Assembly: GCA_040394735.1 (NCBI GenBank)
Contig: JBEBRR010000010.1
Span: 1 to 64,000 of the forward strand
Length of the DNA: 64,000 nucleotides
From: Leadbetterella byssophila_A
GTDB lineage: Bacteria; Bacteroidota; Bacteroidia; Cytophagales; Spirosomataceae
Direction of reading: 5' to 3'
Below the pieces are notes generated by a model. The model had not been told where the DNA came from and did no database searches. It saw only the letters and a program-made list of their open reading frames with translations. The position numbers and the translations under genes were made by a program. Below, piece by piece: positions 43,232 to 51,839 of the stretch (positions are counted from its first letter, which is position 1; every line of letters begins with the position of its first letter).

Positions 43232-45430
43232 ATGGGAAGTGTGACCGAGGGCGTAACCTCGTTTTTTAAAGAGTTGCTGAGCTTTGAAATGGGCAATAGC
43301 GAGTATGACTATAACCCATCCGTCAAAGATCAGAAATCGGACAGTGACATCGAGCGGTCCGACTTTATCAGTCGTGACCTGAGCTGGATGAAATTTAATG
43401 AAAGAGTACTGGACCAGGTCAGGAATCCGGACCTCAATATTTTCGAAAAATTCAAGTTCCTGGCGATTACGGGCTCCAACCTCGATGAGTTTCTTACCGT
43501 TCGGGTAGGAAGCCTTTATAACTACCTGGATTTTGGTAAACCCCGCATGGATTATTCCGGGCTCCGGGAGAATGCCTTCAAAAAAGCTCTTCTTAACCAG
43601 ATCAAAAAATTTTCCGATGAGCGCAACCGGCTGTTCCGTGAAGAGCTGAAGCCCATGTTTGAAGCCAATGAGTTCAGGATAGTGGAATTCAGGGAGCTGA
43701 CCAAAGAGCAACGCCACGAGGTTAACCAGTTTTTTGATAATATGGTATATCCCATGCTGACGCCCATGGTGTATGACCATACCCATACCTTTCCCATATT
43801 GCTGCCCAGAAACCTGGTACTGGGTGTGGTCTCCGTCGATACCCAGACTACCCTCTTTACCGAAACGGAAGATATGAGGAAATTGTCTTTTGTGCAGATT
43901 CCTTCCAACCTGCCTAAATTCTATGAGTTTGAAGACGAGGGCATGGTGCTCTTCCTGCCTGTTGAAGAAGTGGTGCGCAGCAATATACATAAGATCTATA
44001 AGAATGTCAGAATAGAGTCGGTAGATCTCTTCAGAATTATCCGGAACGGTGATTTTGAGATTGAGGATGATGAGCTCGATGAAGATTTTGTCAATGAAAT
44101 GAAGGAGAAGATCAGGGGCCGGCAGGCGGGCAGGGTAGTGTATATGGTCATTGAGAGTTCGCCTTCGGAATACATGATGGACATCCTTAAAAAGAAATGG
44201 GATATTGACAAATATAACATCCAGATCAATAATGAGCTGATGGATTATACCCGCCTGTGGCAGATTGTGAATCATGAGGATTTCAGGGGCTTTCTGCCGA
44301 AGTCGGCCAGTTCCATACCTCCTGTCAACTATAATAAGGATCAGTCGATTTTTGAAAACATCAGGGAGCATGATATCCTGCTGCATCATCCTTACAACAG
44401 CTTTGAGCCGGTTCTGACCCTGATCGAAAAAGCGGCGGAAGACCCTAATGTGCTTTCCATTAAACTGACCATTTACCGGCTGGCTAAAAATTCAAGGATC
44501 ACGGCGGCCCTGCTCCGTGCGGCAGAAAACGGGAAGCATGTTTCGGCTCTTTTTGAGATCAAAGCCCGGTTCGATGAGGAAAATAACATCCGGGAAGCGG
44601 AAAAGCTGCAGAAGGCCGGGTGCTTTGTGATTTACGGGATCGGCTGGCTGAAAACCCATACCAAGCTGATGCTGATTGTCAGGAAAGAAGGTCAGCGGGT
44701 GGTGCAGTATGCACACCTGGCCAGCGGGAACTATAACGAAGACACGACCAAGCTCTATACGGACATCAGCCTGCTGACGGCTAACGAAGATTATACCCAC
44801 GACATCGCGGAGTTCTTCAATGCCATTACCGGGCATTCCCAGCCCCAATCGTATATTAACCTGATCACCTCTCCTGGAAATATGCGCAAGGCCATGGTGG
44901 CTATGATCAGGAGGGAAGCCGAAAATGCAGAGAAAGGGAAGGCGGCCGGCATATGCCTGAAGGTAAACTCACTGGAAGACAAGGAAGTCATTGAAGAGCT
45001 GTACGCGGCGTCGCAGGCAGGGGTAAAGATCGAGCTGATTGTACGCGGAATATGTTGCCTCAGACCCGGAAGACCCGGCCTGAGTGAAAACATAAAAGTG
45101 CGTTCGCTGGTAGGAAGTTACCTGGAACATGCACGGATACTCTACTTTCATAACGAAGGACGGCCGGAGTTGTACGTGGGGAGTGCCGATATTATGGTAC
45201 GCAGCTTCGACAAGCGGATCGAGTCATTGTTTAAAGTAACCAATGAACGCCTCGAAGGACAGCTGACCCATATTCTCAAGGCGAACCTGGAAGATAATTA
45301 TAATGCCTACGAACTCCTGGAAAACGGAGATTACGCCAAAGTGGAAAATGACGGAGAGCATGTGCTGAATGTGCACCGCTATTTCTTTGAAAAAGATCAG
45401 CAGGATATTACCACCGATAAATTATTCTGA
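43232..45430 (+). CDS. ppk1: Polyphosphate kinase 1
   Basis: Reversibly makes long-chain polyphosphate from ATP in the cytoplasm. The 732-residue protein has the PPK1 layout: N-terminal helical domain (about 40-145), head domain, and two PLD-like C-terminal domains. The phosphorylated histidine is H476 in KTHTKLMLIV and the second active-site histidine H633 in LEHARILYFH. The motif YVGSADIMVRSFDKRIE near 650-665 is diagnostic. Its first 40 residues are an acidic extension. The msrA gene starts 3 bases after it, so they form an operon. Confidence 0.96.
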   Translation: MGSVTEGVTSFFKELLSFEMGNSEYDYNPSVKDQKSDSDIERSDFISRDLSWMKFNERVLDQVRNPDLNIFEKFKFLAITGSNLDEFLTVRVGSLYNYLDFGKPRMDYSGLRENAFKKALLNQIKKFSDERNRLFREELKPMFEANEFRIVEFRELTKEQRHEVNQFFDNMVYPMLTPMVYDHTHTFPILLPRNLVLGVVSVDTQTTLFTETEDMRKLSFVQIPSNLPKFYEFEDEGMVLFLPVEEVVRSNIHKIYKNVRIESVDLFRIIRNGDFEIEDDELDEDFVNEMKEKIRGRQAGRVVYMVIESSPSEYMMDILKKKWDIDKYNIQINNELMDYTRLWQIVNHEDFRGFLPKSASSIPPVNYNKDQSIFENIREHDILLHHPYNSFEPVLTLIEKAAEDPNVLSIKLTIYRLAKNSRITAALLRAAENGKHVSALFEIKARFDEENNIREAEKLQKAGCFVIYGIGWLKTHTKLMLIVRKEGQRVVQYAHLASGNYNEDTTKLYTDISLLTANEDYTHDIAEFFNAITGHSQPQSYINLITSPGNMRKAMVAMIRREAENAEKGKAAGICLKVNSLEDKEVIEELYAASQAGVKIELIVRGICCLRPGRPGLSENIKVRSLVGSYLEHARILYFHNEGRPELYVGSADIMVRSFDKRIESLFKVTNERLEGQLTHILKANLEDNYNAYELLENGDYAKVENDGEHVLNVHRYFFEKDQQDITTDKLF

Positions 45431-45433
45431 GCC

Positions 45434-46063
45434 GTGAGAAAACATGCGTTCATATTTTGGATATTTTTGCTGGTAAGTAATGCGGCATGTTCGCAAAAGA
45501 CCAAAAAAGAAGCAATGAGTAAAGATAATTTAGAAACCGCTGTGCTGGCCGGGGGATGTTTCTGGTGTACAGAAGCTGTTTTCCAGCAGTTGAAAGGGGT
45601 GGATCATGTGGAGTCAGGGTATACCGGCGGGAACGTGGCCCATCCGACCTATGAGCAGGTATGTACAGGCACCACAGGGCACGCTGAAGTAATAAAAATA
45701 TGGTACGATCCGCAGGTGATTAATTTTGAGGGGCTCCTGGAGGTATTCTTTAAAACGCACGATCCTACTTCGCTGAACCGGCAGGGAGCCGATGTGGGTA
45801 CCCAATACCGTTCGGCCATCTTCTACCGCAATGAAAAGGAAAAGGAAACTGCCGCTGAGATCATCCGGGAGCTGAATGAGTCCGGGTATTATTCAGACAG
45901 GATCGTGACTACCCTGGAGCCACTGGAGGCGTATTATGCGGCTGAAAACTATCACCAGGACTATTTCAGGCTGAAAGGAGATCAGAATCCCTACTGCCAG
46001 GTGGTGATCCGGCCCAAGCTGGAGAAGTTTGAAAAGGTATTTAAAGACAAGATCAAAAACTAA
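45434..46063 (+). CDS. msrA: Peptide-methionine (S)-S-oxide reductase, lipoprotein form
   Basis: Repairs oxidised methionine in proteins. The catalytic motif is GCFWC with C42. A signal sequence with lipobox (SNAAC, C19) precedes it, so the enzyme should act in the periplasm or outer membrane rather than the cytosol. Start is GTG at 45434, needed to include the signal; a downstream ATG would give a cytosolic form. Length 209 residues. It follows ppk1 by 3 bases and precedes the HIT gene by 2, suggesting one transcript. Confidence 0.92.
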   Translation: MRKHAFIFWIFLLVSNAACSQKTKKEAMSKDNLETAVLAGGCFWCTEAVFQQLKGVDHVESGYTGGNVAHPTYEQVCTGTTGHAEVIKIWYDPQVINFEGLLEVFFKTHDPTSLNRQGADVGTQYRSAIFYRNEKEKETAAEIIRELNESGYYSDRIVTTLEPLEAYYAAENYHQDYFRLKGDQNPYCQVVIRPKLEKFEKVFKDKIKN

Positions 46064-46065
46064 GC

Positions 46066-46455
46066 ATGGCCACTATATTCGGTAAGATCGTTTCGGGGGA
46101 AATTCCGGCCCATAAAATTGCGGAAAATGATGAATTCCTGGCTTTTCTTGATGTCTTCCCCTGCCACGAAGGCCATACGCTGGTGATTCCGAAGAAAGAA
46201 ACTGACTACCTGTTCGACCTGGACGATGAATCTTATGGTAAGCTTTTCGCCTTTGCCAAAACCTTGGAGCCGGCCATCAAGGAAGCCGTTCCCTGCACAA
46301 AAGTAGGCCTGGCCGTGGTAGGTTTGGAGGTACCCCATGTGCACGTGCACCTTATCCCGATGGATCATATCTCGGACATGGATTTTACGTCCAAGCTGAA
46401 GGTTTCGCAGGAAGAACTGGCGGCTACGGCTGAGCGGATCCGGTCGTTTTTGTGA
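46066..46455 (+). CDS. HIT-family nucleotide hydrolase
   Basis: Small hydrolase of the histidine-triad superfamily (HINT/Fhit-like), 129 residues, acting on nucleotide phosphoramidates or similar. The triad motif is HVHVHLIP with H91, H93 and H95. The N-terminal IFGKIVSGEIPAHKI is typical of bacterial HIT proteins. It is third in the ppk1-msrA-HIT run. Confidence 0.94.
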   Translation: MATIFGKIVSGEIPAHKIAENDEFLAFLDVFPCHEGHTLVIPKKETDYLFDLDDESYGKLFAFAKTLEPAIKEAVPCTKVGLAVVGLEVPHVHVHLIPMDHISDMDFTSKLKVSQEELAATAERIRSFL

Positions 46456-46462
46456 GCACTAT

Positions 46463-46544
46463 CTTTGTGGCCTTTGTGAAAACAACCTGGTGTTCTTTGT
46501 GAAAAATTACATTGCACAAAGTAATTGCAGTAAAGAACACAAAG
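46463..46544. repeat. CACAAAG/CTTTGTG intergenic repeat, copy 2
   Basis: CTTTGTG occurs at 46463-46469, 46472-46478 and 46495-46501; CACAAAG at 46515-46521 and 46538-46544. The core TTGCACAAAG and AAAGAACACAAAG are shared with the copy at 447-495. It lies between the converging HIT and flippase genes, and opposing units can pair into a hairpin. Confidence 0.65.
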
Positions 46545-46590
46545 AAGAAACGCAGGCCTTAAGCTTTGAAATTGCCTGACGTAACCTTTA

Positions 46591-48084
46591 TCAGGCAGGA
46601 ACCGGCTTTTTTTTCTCCATCGTATAAATAAGTGCCACAAATACGGCGCAAAGAAGCCCCTGCAGCAGCAATGACCGCATGAGTTGACTGTTATCAGCAA
46701 AAGAATACCCCCAGATGATGACTGCCGCCACCACCAGGTAGAACAGCACCCGCCCCGTTTCGTAAGGAATGGGGTAATATTTCTCGCCGAGAATATAACA
46801 GGAGGCTACCATCAGGAAGGAAGACACCGCAAATGAAATGGCACATCCCATAAACCCGAAGTGGGGAATCAGCAGCATGTTCAGCAGTACGGTAACCGCC
46901 ATGGCTCCTACTGTAATATAGGTGCCGAAATACGTTTTGTCACTGAGCTTGAACCAGATGGTGAGGTTACTGTACAGGCCGATAAAGAGATTAGCGAGCA
47001 GCAGGAGCGGCACAACGAAAATTCCCTGGCGGTAGTTTTCACCCAGAATGAGCCCGATCCAGTTAAGGTTGAGGCTCACTGCCACCCAGATCACAATGCA
47101 GGCAATGGTAAACCACTTGGTACTGAGTGCAATCATTCGCGGAGAATTGTGGTCATCCATTTTAGAAAAAAAGAGGGGCTCTGCAGCATAACGGTAGGCC
47201 TGAACTACCAGGGTCATGAAAATAGACAATTTATAAACGTTGGTATAAATCCCGAAAGCCGTATCCACATCCGGAAACGCCGGGTAGAATCCATCCGGAA
47301 GAAACTTACGGAAAAGAAGGCGGTCAGCCGTAAGGTTAATGGACCCGGCCAGGCCCATGATCATCAGCGGCCAGGCATATTCCAGAACCACTTTAAGCTT
47401 TTCCCACATCCATACCAGCCGGAAGCCGGTAAACTCTTTCCAGAGCATCAGCAGAGTGAGCAGGCTGGCTACATAATTGGCATAGATAATAAAATCGGGA
47501 CCTTTTTCCACGCTGTAAAAAGTGGAAATAAATGACTTGTATTCCGGGAGGAAGCGGTCAGTAACAATGCCGTGACAGAAATAAATAAAGAAAAGCGTGG
47601 CAAAAATATTGATGAGAATATTGGCCAGTTTGATAGCCACAAATTTCTTGACCCGGTTGTTTGCCCTAAGCCTGACAAACGCAATGGCACAAACGGCATC
47701 GGTGAGCAGGATGACAGCCAGAAGCGTGATCAGGTGTTCGGAATGCGGGAAATTCAAGGCGTTGGCCAGGGGAGTGGCAAATACAATGATGAGACCGGAA
47801 AGAGTAGCCCCGAAAACGATAATAAAGCTCAGGATCAGATTAAAATACTCCTCCTGGTTCTCCTTCCTGGAGGCATACCGGAAAAAGGCGGTTTCCATTC
47901 CAAAGGTAAAGAGAATGTTCAGGGGGATCATATAAGTGTAGAAAAGGCCGTTCTCTGCCAGCATTTCGGGCTGGTTAAAGGCACGGGTGTGGACGGCCAC
48001 CATGAGCCAGTTCAGCAATCTGCCCACGATGGTGCTCATACCATACAGCACGGCATCGCCGGCCAGCTTCTTTAGAAAACTCAT
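46591..48084 (-). CDS. MATE/Wzx-like polysaccharide flippase
   Basis: Integral membrane protein of the MOP superfamily with about 14 helices in 497 residues, the layout of lipid-linked oligosaccharide flippases (Wzx). An N-terminal FLKKLAGDAVLYGMSTIVGRLLNWLM segment region and late helices match the polysaccharide-biosynthesis family of Bacteroidota. It carries lipid-linked sugar units across the inner membrane; no glycosyltransferases sit next to it, so its polymer is unknown. It is a single gene, divergent from the tRNA. Confidence 0.85.
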   Translation of the reverse strand: MSFLKKLAGDAVLYGMSTIVGRLLNWLMVAVHTRAFNQPEMLAENGLFYTYMIPLNILFTFGMETAFFRYASRKENQEEYFNLILSFIIVFGATLSGLIIVFATPLANALNFPHSEHLITLLAVILLTDAVCAIAFVRLRANNRVKKFVAIKLANILINIFATLFFIYFCHGIVTDRFLPEYKSFISTFYSVEKGPDFIIYANYVASLLTLLMLWKEFTGFRLVWMWEKLKVVLEYAWPLMIMGLAGSINLTADRLLFRKFLPDGFYPAFPDVDTAFGIYTNVYKLSIFMTLVVQAYRYAAEPLFFSKMDDHNSPRMIALSTKWFTIACIVIWVAVSLNLNWIGLILGENYRQGIFVVPLLLLANLFIGLYSNLTIWFKLSDKTYFGTYITVGAMAVTVLLNMLLIPHFGFMGCAISFAVSSFLMVASCYILGEKYYPIPYETGRVLFYLVVAAVIIWGYSFADNSQLMRSLLLQGLLCAVFVALIYTMEKKKPVPA

Positions 48085-48166
48085 TTCCTGATTTTTGTGA
48101 CAATTTTCAGAAAAATAGCCGGTTTTTCAAAACAGCCCGTAATTTGAAAAATATTTTCCCGGAAGA

Positions 48167-48199
48167 TTTGCACCATTTGAAAATAAAGCCCTACCTTTG
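48167..48199 (+). promoter_or_regulatory. Promoter of tRNA-Leu
   Basis: TTTG at 48167-48170 and an exact -7 box TACCTTTG at 48192-48199 are 21 bases apart, a full Bacteroidota promoter. Transcription would start near 48204, about 23 bases before the mature tRNA. It is the best promoter in the window and a useful reference for the other boxes. Confidence 0.8.
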
Positions 48200-48226
48200 C
48201 AGCCCGAATAAGACAGGTATATTTTT

Positions 48227-48308
48227 GCGGGCGTGGCGGAACTGGTAGACGTGCCAGACTTAGGATCTGGTGCCGCAAGGCGTGGGGGTTCGATTCCCTC
48301 CGCCCGTA
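48227..48308 (+). tRNA. tRNA-Leu (anticodon UAG)
   Basis: An 82-base cloverleaf can be drawn. The acceptor stem is GCGGGCG / CGCCCGT (first pair G-U), and the anticodon stem CCAGA / TCTGG carries loop CTTAGGA with anticodon TAG, reading CUN/CUA leucine codons. A long class II variable arm (GCCGCAAGGC) and a T arm with GGTTCGATTCC complete it. CCA is not encoded. A terminator follows 8 bases later. Confidence 0.97.
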
Positions 48309-48315
48309 CTTCTGA

Positions 48316-48345
48316 CCCTTCAACCGTCTTGGTTGAAGGGTTTTT
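48316..48345 (+). terminator. Intrinsic terminator of tRNA-Leu
   Basis: A perfect 10-bp stem (CCCTTCAACC / GGTTGAAGGG) with loop GTCTT is followed by five T. It lies 21 bases before the trigger factor start, so tig is not read from the tRNA promoter. Confidence 0.9.
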
Positions 48346-48365
48346 AAATTTTAAACGTCAGTTAA

Positions 48366-49706
48366 ATGCAGACAAAATTCGATAAAGTATCTTCTACGCT
48401 TGGTCAGCTTCACGTGGAAGTAAGCGAGGCGGATTATAAACCTTCGGTTGAGAAAAAAATCAGGGAATACGCTAAAACAGCACAGGTGAAAGGTTTCCGG
48501 CCCGGACACGTGCCCATTCCCTATATCAAAAACCTCTACGGGAAGAGCATTCTGGTCGATGAGGTGATCCGGGTGGCCAGTCAGGCGGTAAATGACCTGA
48601 TCAAAGAGCAGAACCTGAATATAGTAGGGGAGCCTAAGCCGAAAGAAGATTCATATAATATCGACTGGCATGCGCAGAAAGATTTTCAGTTCAATTATGA
48701 GATCGGCTTTGCTTCTGATTTCACGGTAGATCTTCAGAAAATCCCGGCTATTGTCCAATACGAGATCGAACCTTCGGAAGAACAGGTGAGCAATTCTATT
48801 GAAGACCTGAAAAAGCGTTTCGGGGTAGATAAGGAGCCTGAAGTTTCGGAAGAAGGAGATATTATCTTCGGTAAGCTTCAGCAGGAAGCCACTGAATTCT
48901 TTTTCCAGTCGGGAATCCCTACCGATAAAGTGAAGGCTGATGCCAAAACACAGTTTATCGGTGTGAAAAAAGGGGATAAGCTGAAATTTGATATCCAGTC
49001 TGTTTTTGAAACGGTGAAAGAGCTGGGTTTTGCCACCGGGAAATCGGATGAAGACGCCGGCCAGCTGGAAGGAGAATTTGAGTTCGAAGTAGAACGGATC
49101 AGCCGTGTTGAACCTTCTGAATTAAACCAGGAATTTTTTGATAAAGTGCTGGGCGAAGGGAAAGCCAAAGACGAAAAAGAATTTACCGAACAGGTAAGAA
49201 GCATAATCAAGGATAATTACAGAAGGGAATCAGACTTCCTGTTTGATTTTGAAGTGGAAAAAGCCCTGTTGGAAAGCGTGGCCATCGAGCTCCCTGAAGA
49301 ATTTCTGAAAGCATACCTGCTGGAAGTAAATGAAGGGAAAGCTACGGCAGAAGATCTTGAGAGAGAATTCCCGGCTATTATGAGAGGAATCCGTCTTGAC
49401 TTCATCCGTTCACAGGTAGCCCGTGATAATGAAGTTAAAGTAGAGTATGACGATATTCTTGACGAAGTAAAAAGCGAGATTCGCGGCTATTTCGGCGGAC
49501 AGGGCGGTTTTGACGGCATGGAAGAGTTTATCGACAACATGGCTAAAAAACAGCTGGATGGCAATAAGGAAAATACCAGGAAATACTTTGACCGCGCCTT
49601 TGGCCGCAAAGTGCTCGGCTTTGTGAAAGAAAAAGTACAGAGAAATAATGAGCCGGTATCTGTGGAGAAATTCAACGAGATTGCTACCGAGTCATATAAG
49701 AACTAA
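48366..49706 (+). CDS. tig: Trigger factor chaperone
   Basis: Ribosome-bound chaperone that meets nascent chains at the exit tunnel. The 446-residue protein has the ribosome-binding loop GFRPGHVP (about 41-48), a diverged PPIase domain (about 155-240) and a long helical C-terminal domain. The usual FKBP-type active site of the middle domain is weakly conserved, as in many Bacteroidota trigger factors. It stands before clpP and clpX, the classic tig-clpP-clpX order, but a terminator separates it from clpP. Confidence 0.94.
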   Translation: MQTKFDKVSSTLGQLHVEVSEADYKPSVEKKIREYAKTAQVKGFRPGHVPIPYIKNLYGKSILVDEVIRVASQAVNDLIKEQNLNIVGEPKPKEDSYNIDWHAQKDFQFNYEIGFASDFTVDLQKIPAIVQYEIEPSEEQVSNSIEDLKKRFGVDKEPEVSEEGDIIFGKLQQEATEFFFQSGIPTDKVKADAKTQFIGVKKGDKLKFDIQSVFETVKELGFATGKSDEDAGQLEGEFEFEVERISRVEPSELNQEFFDKVLGEGKAKDEKEFTEQVRSIIKDNYRRESDFLFDFEVEKALLESVAIELPEEFLKAYLLEVNEGKATAEDLEREFPAIMRGIRLDFIRSQVARDNEVKVEYDDILDEVKSEIRGYFGGQGGFDGMEEFIDNMAKKQLDGNKENTRKYFDRAFGRKVLGFVKEKVQRNNEPVSVEKFNEIATESYKN

Positions 49707-49720
49707 TTCCGGGTACGGAG

Positions 49721-49756
49721 AAAAATCGGGTAAGGGGTCTCTCCTGCCCGATTTTT
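49721..49756 (+). terminator. Intrinsic terminator of tig
   Basis: AAAAATCGGG and CCCGATTTTT form a 10-bp stem around a G/C-rich loop with partial internal pairing, ending in a T tract and followed by another T run (TTTTTT at about 49760). Confidence 0.8.
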
Positions 49757-49825
49757 GCGTTTTTTCGCATTGAACTTTTATAGGACGTTTCATTGTTTTC
49801 TTTCAATATAAAGATTAATCATACT

Positions 49826-50503
49826 ATGAACTTCGGAGAAGAATTTAGAAAATATGCGGTGCACCACGCAGGCATCAGTGGCCTGACCATCGATGATTAC
49901 ATGAAGCACAACATAACGAACATGACCCCCAATATCATTGAGGAACGTCCGATGCGCTTTGCCGCCATTGACGTTTTTTCAAGACTGATCATGGACAGGA
50001 TCATTTTCCTGGGTACGGGGGTAGACGACCAGATCGCCAACATCGTGGTGGCGCAGCTGCTATTCCTGGAATCGGTAGATGCCAAGAAAGATATCCTGAT
50101 GTATATCAACAGTCCCGGAGGTTCAGTGTATGCCGGCCTCGGTATGTATGATACCATGCAGTATGTACGTCCGGAAGTAGGTACCATATGTACTTCACTG
50201 GCAGCCTCTATGGGCGCAGTCCTGCTGGCCGGCGGAGCGGCAGGCAAGCGTACCGCTCTTCCGCATGCAAGAATAATGATCCACCAGCCCAGCGGCGGTG
50301 CCCAGGGGCAGTCGAGAGACATGGAAATTACCGTAAAGCAGATCATTGAAATACGTAAGGAACTATATGAGATTCTGGCGCAGCATACCGGCAAAAGCTA
50401 TGAGGAGATCGACAGGGACTCTGATCGCGATTACTGGATGAAAGCAGAGGAGGCCAAGGCCTACGGCCTGATCGACGAAGTGCTTTACCGGGATAAAAAC
50501 TAA
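49826..50503 (+). CDS. clpP: ATP-dependent Clp protease proteolytic subunit
   Basis: Barrel-forming serine protease that degrades proteins fed by ClpX. The catalytic triad is S128 (LAASMGAV), H153 (MIHQPSGG) and D202 (DSDRD); the spacings of 25 and 49 match E. coli ClpP. The 225-residue length uses the ATG at 49826; the frame is open to 49793 but the extra residues are not conserved-looking. clpX starts 20 bases downstream, so the pair is an operon. Confidence 0.97.
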   Translation: MNFGEEFRKYAVHHAGISGLTIDDYMKHNITNMTPNIIEERPMRFAAIDVFSRLIMDRIIFLGTGVDDQIANIVVAQLLFLESVDAKKDILMYINSPGGSVYAGLGMYDTMQYVRPEVGTICTSLAASMGAVLLAGGAAGKRTALPHARIMIHQPSGGAQGQSRDMEITVKQIIEIRKELYEILAQHTGKSYEEIDRDSDRDYWMKAEEAKAYGLIDEVLYRDKN

Positions 50504-50523
50504 CCCCCCCCGGTTGAAATTAT

Positions 50524-51789
50524 ATGGCAAAACCAAAAGAACAGAACTGCTCTTTTTGTGGCAGAACAAAAAACGAGGTGGAGATCCTGCTGTCAGGACA
50601 GAGCGGAAATATCTGCAACAACTGTATTGAACAGGGATATGAAATGATCCAGCGGGAAATCTACGGGATAGATGTTTCCAAGCCCAAGAAGAAGGGGGCT
50701 CAGCCTACGGCGAAGTTTGAGCTGAGGCCGCCGCAGGAGCTGAAACAATACCTGGATAAATATATTATCGGGCAGGATGAAGCCAAAAAAGTGCTCACTG
50801 TAGCGGTATATAATCACTACAAGCGGCTGATGCAACCGGCCACGGATGACGATGTGAACATTGAAAAGTCCAATATCATCATGGTCGGTGAGACCGGAAC
50901 AGGAAAAACTTACCTGGCGCGGACTATCGCTAAAATGCTGCAGGTTCCTTTTGCTATAGCGGATGCTACTGTTTTAACGGAGGCCGGTTATGTGGGCGAA
51001 GATATCGAAAGCATTCTTACACGTTTGCTTCAGGCAGCCGACTACAATGTGGAACAGGCCCAGAGGGGAATTGTGTACATCGATGAGATCGATAAGATAG
51101 CGCGTAAATCGGATAACCCCTCCATTACCCGTGACGTGAGCGGGGAAGGGGTACAGCAGGGGCTTCTGAAGCTGCTGGAAGGCTCAGTAGTAGGTGTTCC
51201 GCCGCAGGGAGGCCGCAAGCACCCGGACCAGCAGCTGGTTCAGGTAAATACCGAGAATATTCTTTTTATCTGTGGCGGGGCGTTTGACGGTATTGCCCGG
51301 CATATTGCCAAACGCATCAATACTTCGTCTATCGGTTTCCGGCAGGAAGGAAAGGGTGTGGACCTCAATAAGGAAGAAAGCCTGATGCGCTACGTGACGC
51401 AGCAGGATCTGAAGTCGTTCGGACTTATACCGGAGCTGATCGGGCGCCTTCCGCTGCTGACCTACCTGAACCCGCTCGACAGGAATACGCTGAAACGAAT
51501 TCTTACCGAGCCGCAGAATGCACTGGTGAAACAATACCAGAAGCTCTTCAGGATGGAAGGAATTGAGCTGACATTTGAAGAGAATGCATTGGATTACGTG
51601 GTAGACCAGGCGGTTAAATTTAACCTGGGCGCCAGGGGGCTCCGCTCCATCTGTGAAGCCATCCTGACGGATGCCATGTTTGAGCTGCCTTCTGATAAAG
51701 CAGTGAAGAGCTTTGTAGTAACAGAAGACTATGCCCGCTCGAAATTTGAACATTCGTCACTGTACGAGATTAAAAAGGACGCGGCGTAA
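50524..51789 (+). CDS. clpX: ATP-dependent Clp protease ATP-binding subunit ClpX
   Basis: AAA+ unfoldase partner of ClpP. The zinc-binding domain has C9, C12, C31 and C34. The AAA+ core has Walker A GETGTGKT (about 119-126), the pore loop GYVGED and Walker B IVYIDEIDKIA; the C-terminal domain ends near 421. It directly follows clpP and ends at a strong bidirectional hairpin. Confidence 0.98.
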   Translation: MAKPKEQNCSFCGRTKNEVEILLSGQSGNICNNCIEQGYEMIQREIYGIDVSKPKKKGAQPTAKFELRPPQELKQYLDKYIIGQDEAKKVLTVAVYNHYKRLMQPATDDDVNIEKSNIIMVGETGTGKTYLARTIAKMLQVPFAIADATVLTEAGYVGEDIESILTRLLQAADYNVEQAQRGIVYIDEIDKIARKSDNPSITRDVSGEGVQQGLLKLLEGSVVGVPPQGGRKHPDQQLVQVNTENILFICGGAFDGIARHIAKRINTSSIGFRQEGKGVDLNKEESLMRYVTQQDLKSFGLIPELIGRLPLLTYLNPLDRNTLKRILTEPQNALVKQYQKLFRMEGIELTFEENALDYVVDQAVKFNLGARGLRSICEAILTDAMFELPSDKAVKSFVVTEDYARSKFEHSSLYEIKKDAA

Positions 51790-51804
51790 GATGATGTCGC
51801 GTGA

Positions 51805-51839
51805 AGTAAGGGCGTTGCATGCAACGCCCTTACTTTTTG
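51805..51839. terminator. Bidirectional terminator between clpX and the P1 peptidase gene
   Basis: A perfect 15-bp inverted repeat (AGTAAGGGCGTTGCA / TGCAACGCCCTTACT) with no spacer is followed by TTTT on the plus strand. The stop codon of the minus-strand peptidase gene lies inside it. Confidence 0.85.

Noticed and set aside
43208..44389. 393-codon open frame on the minus strand opposite ppk1
   Set aside because: It lies entirely inside a highly conserved gene on the other strand, starts and ends without regulatory signals, and its translation is His/Ile/Arg-rich without recognisable domains.
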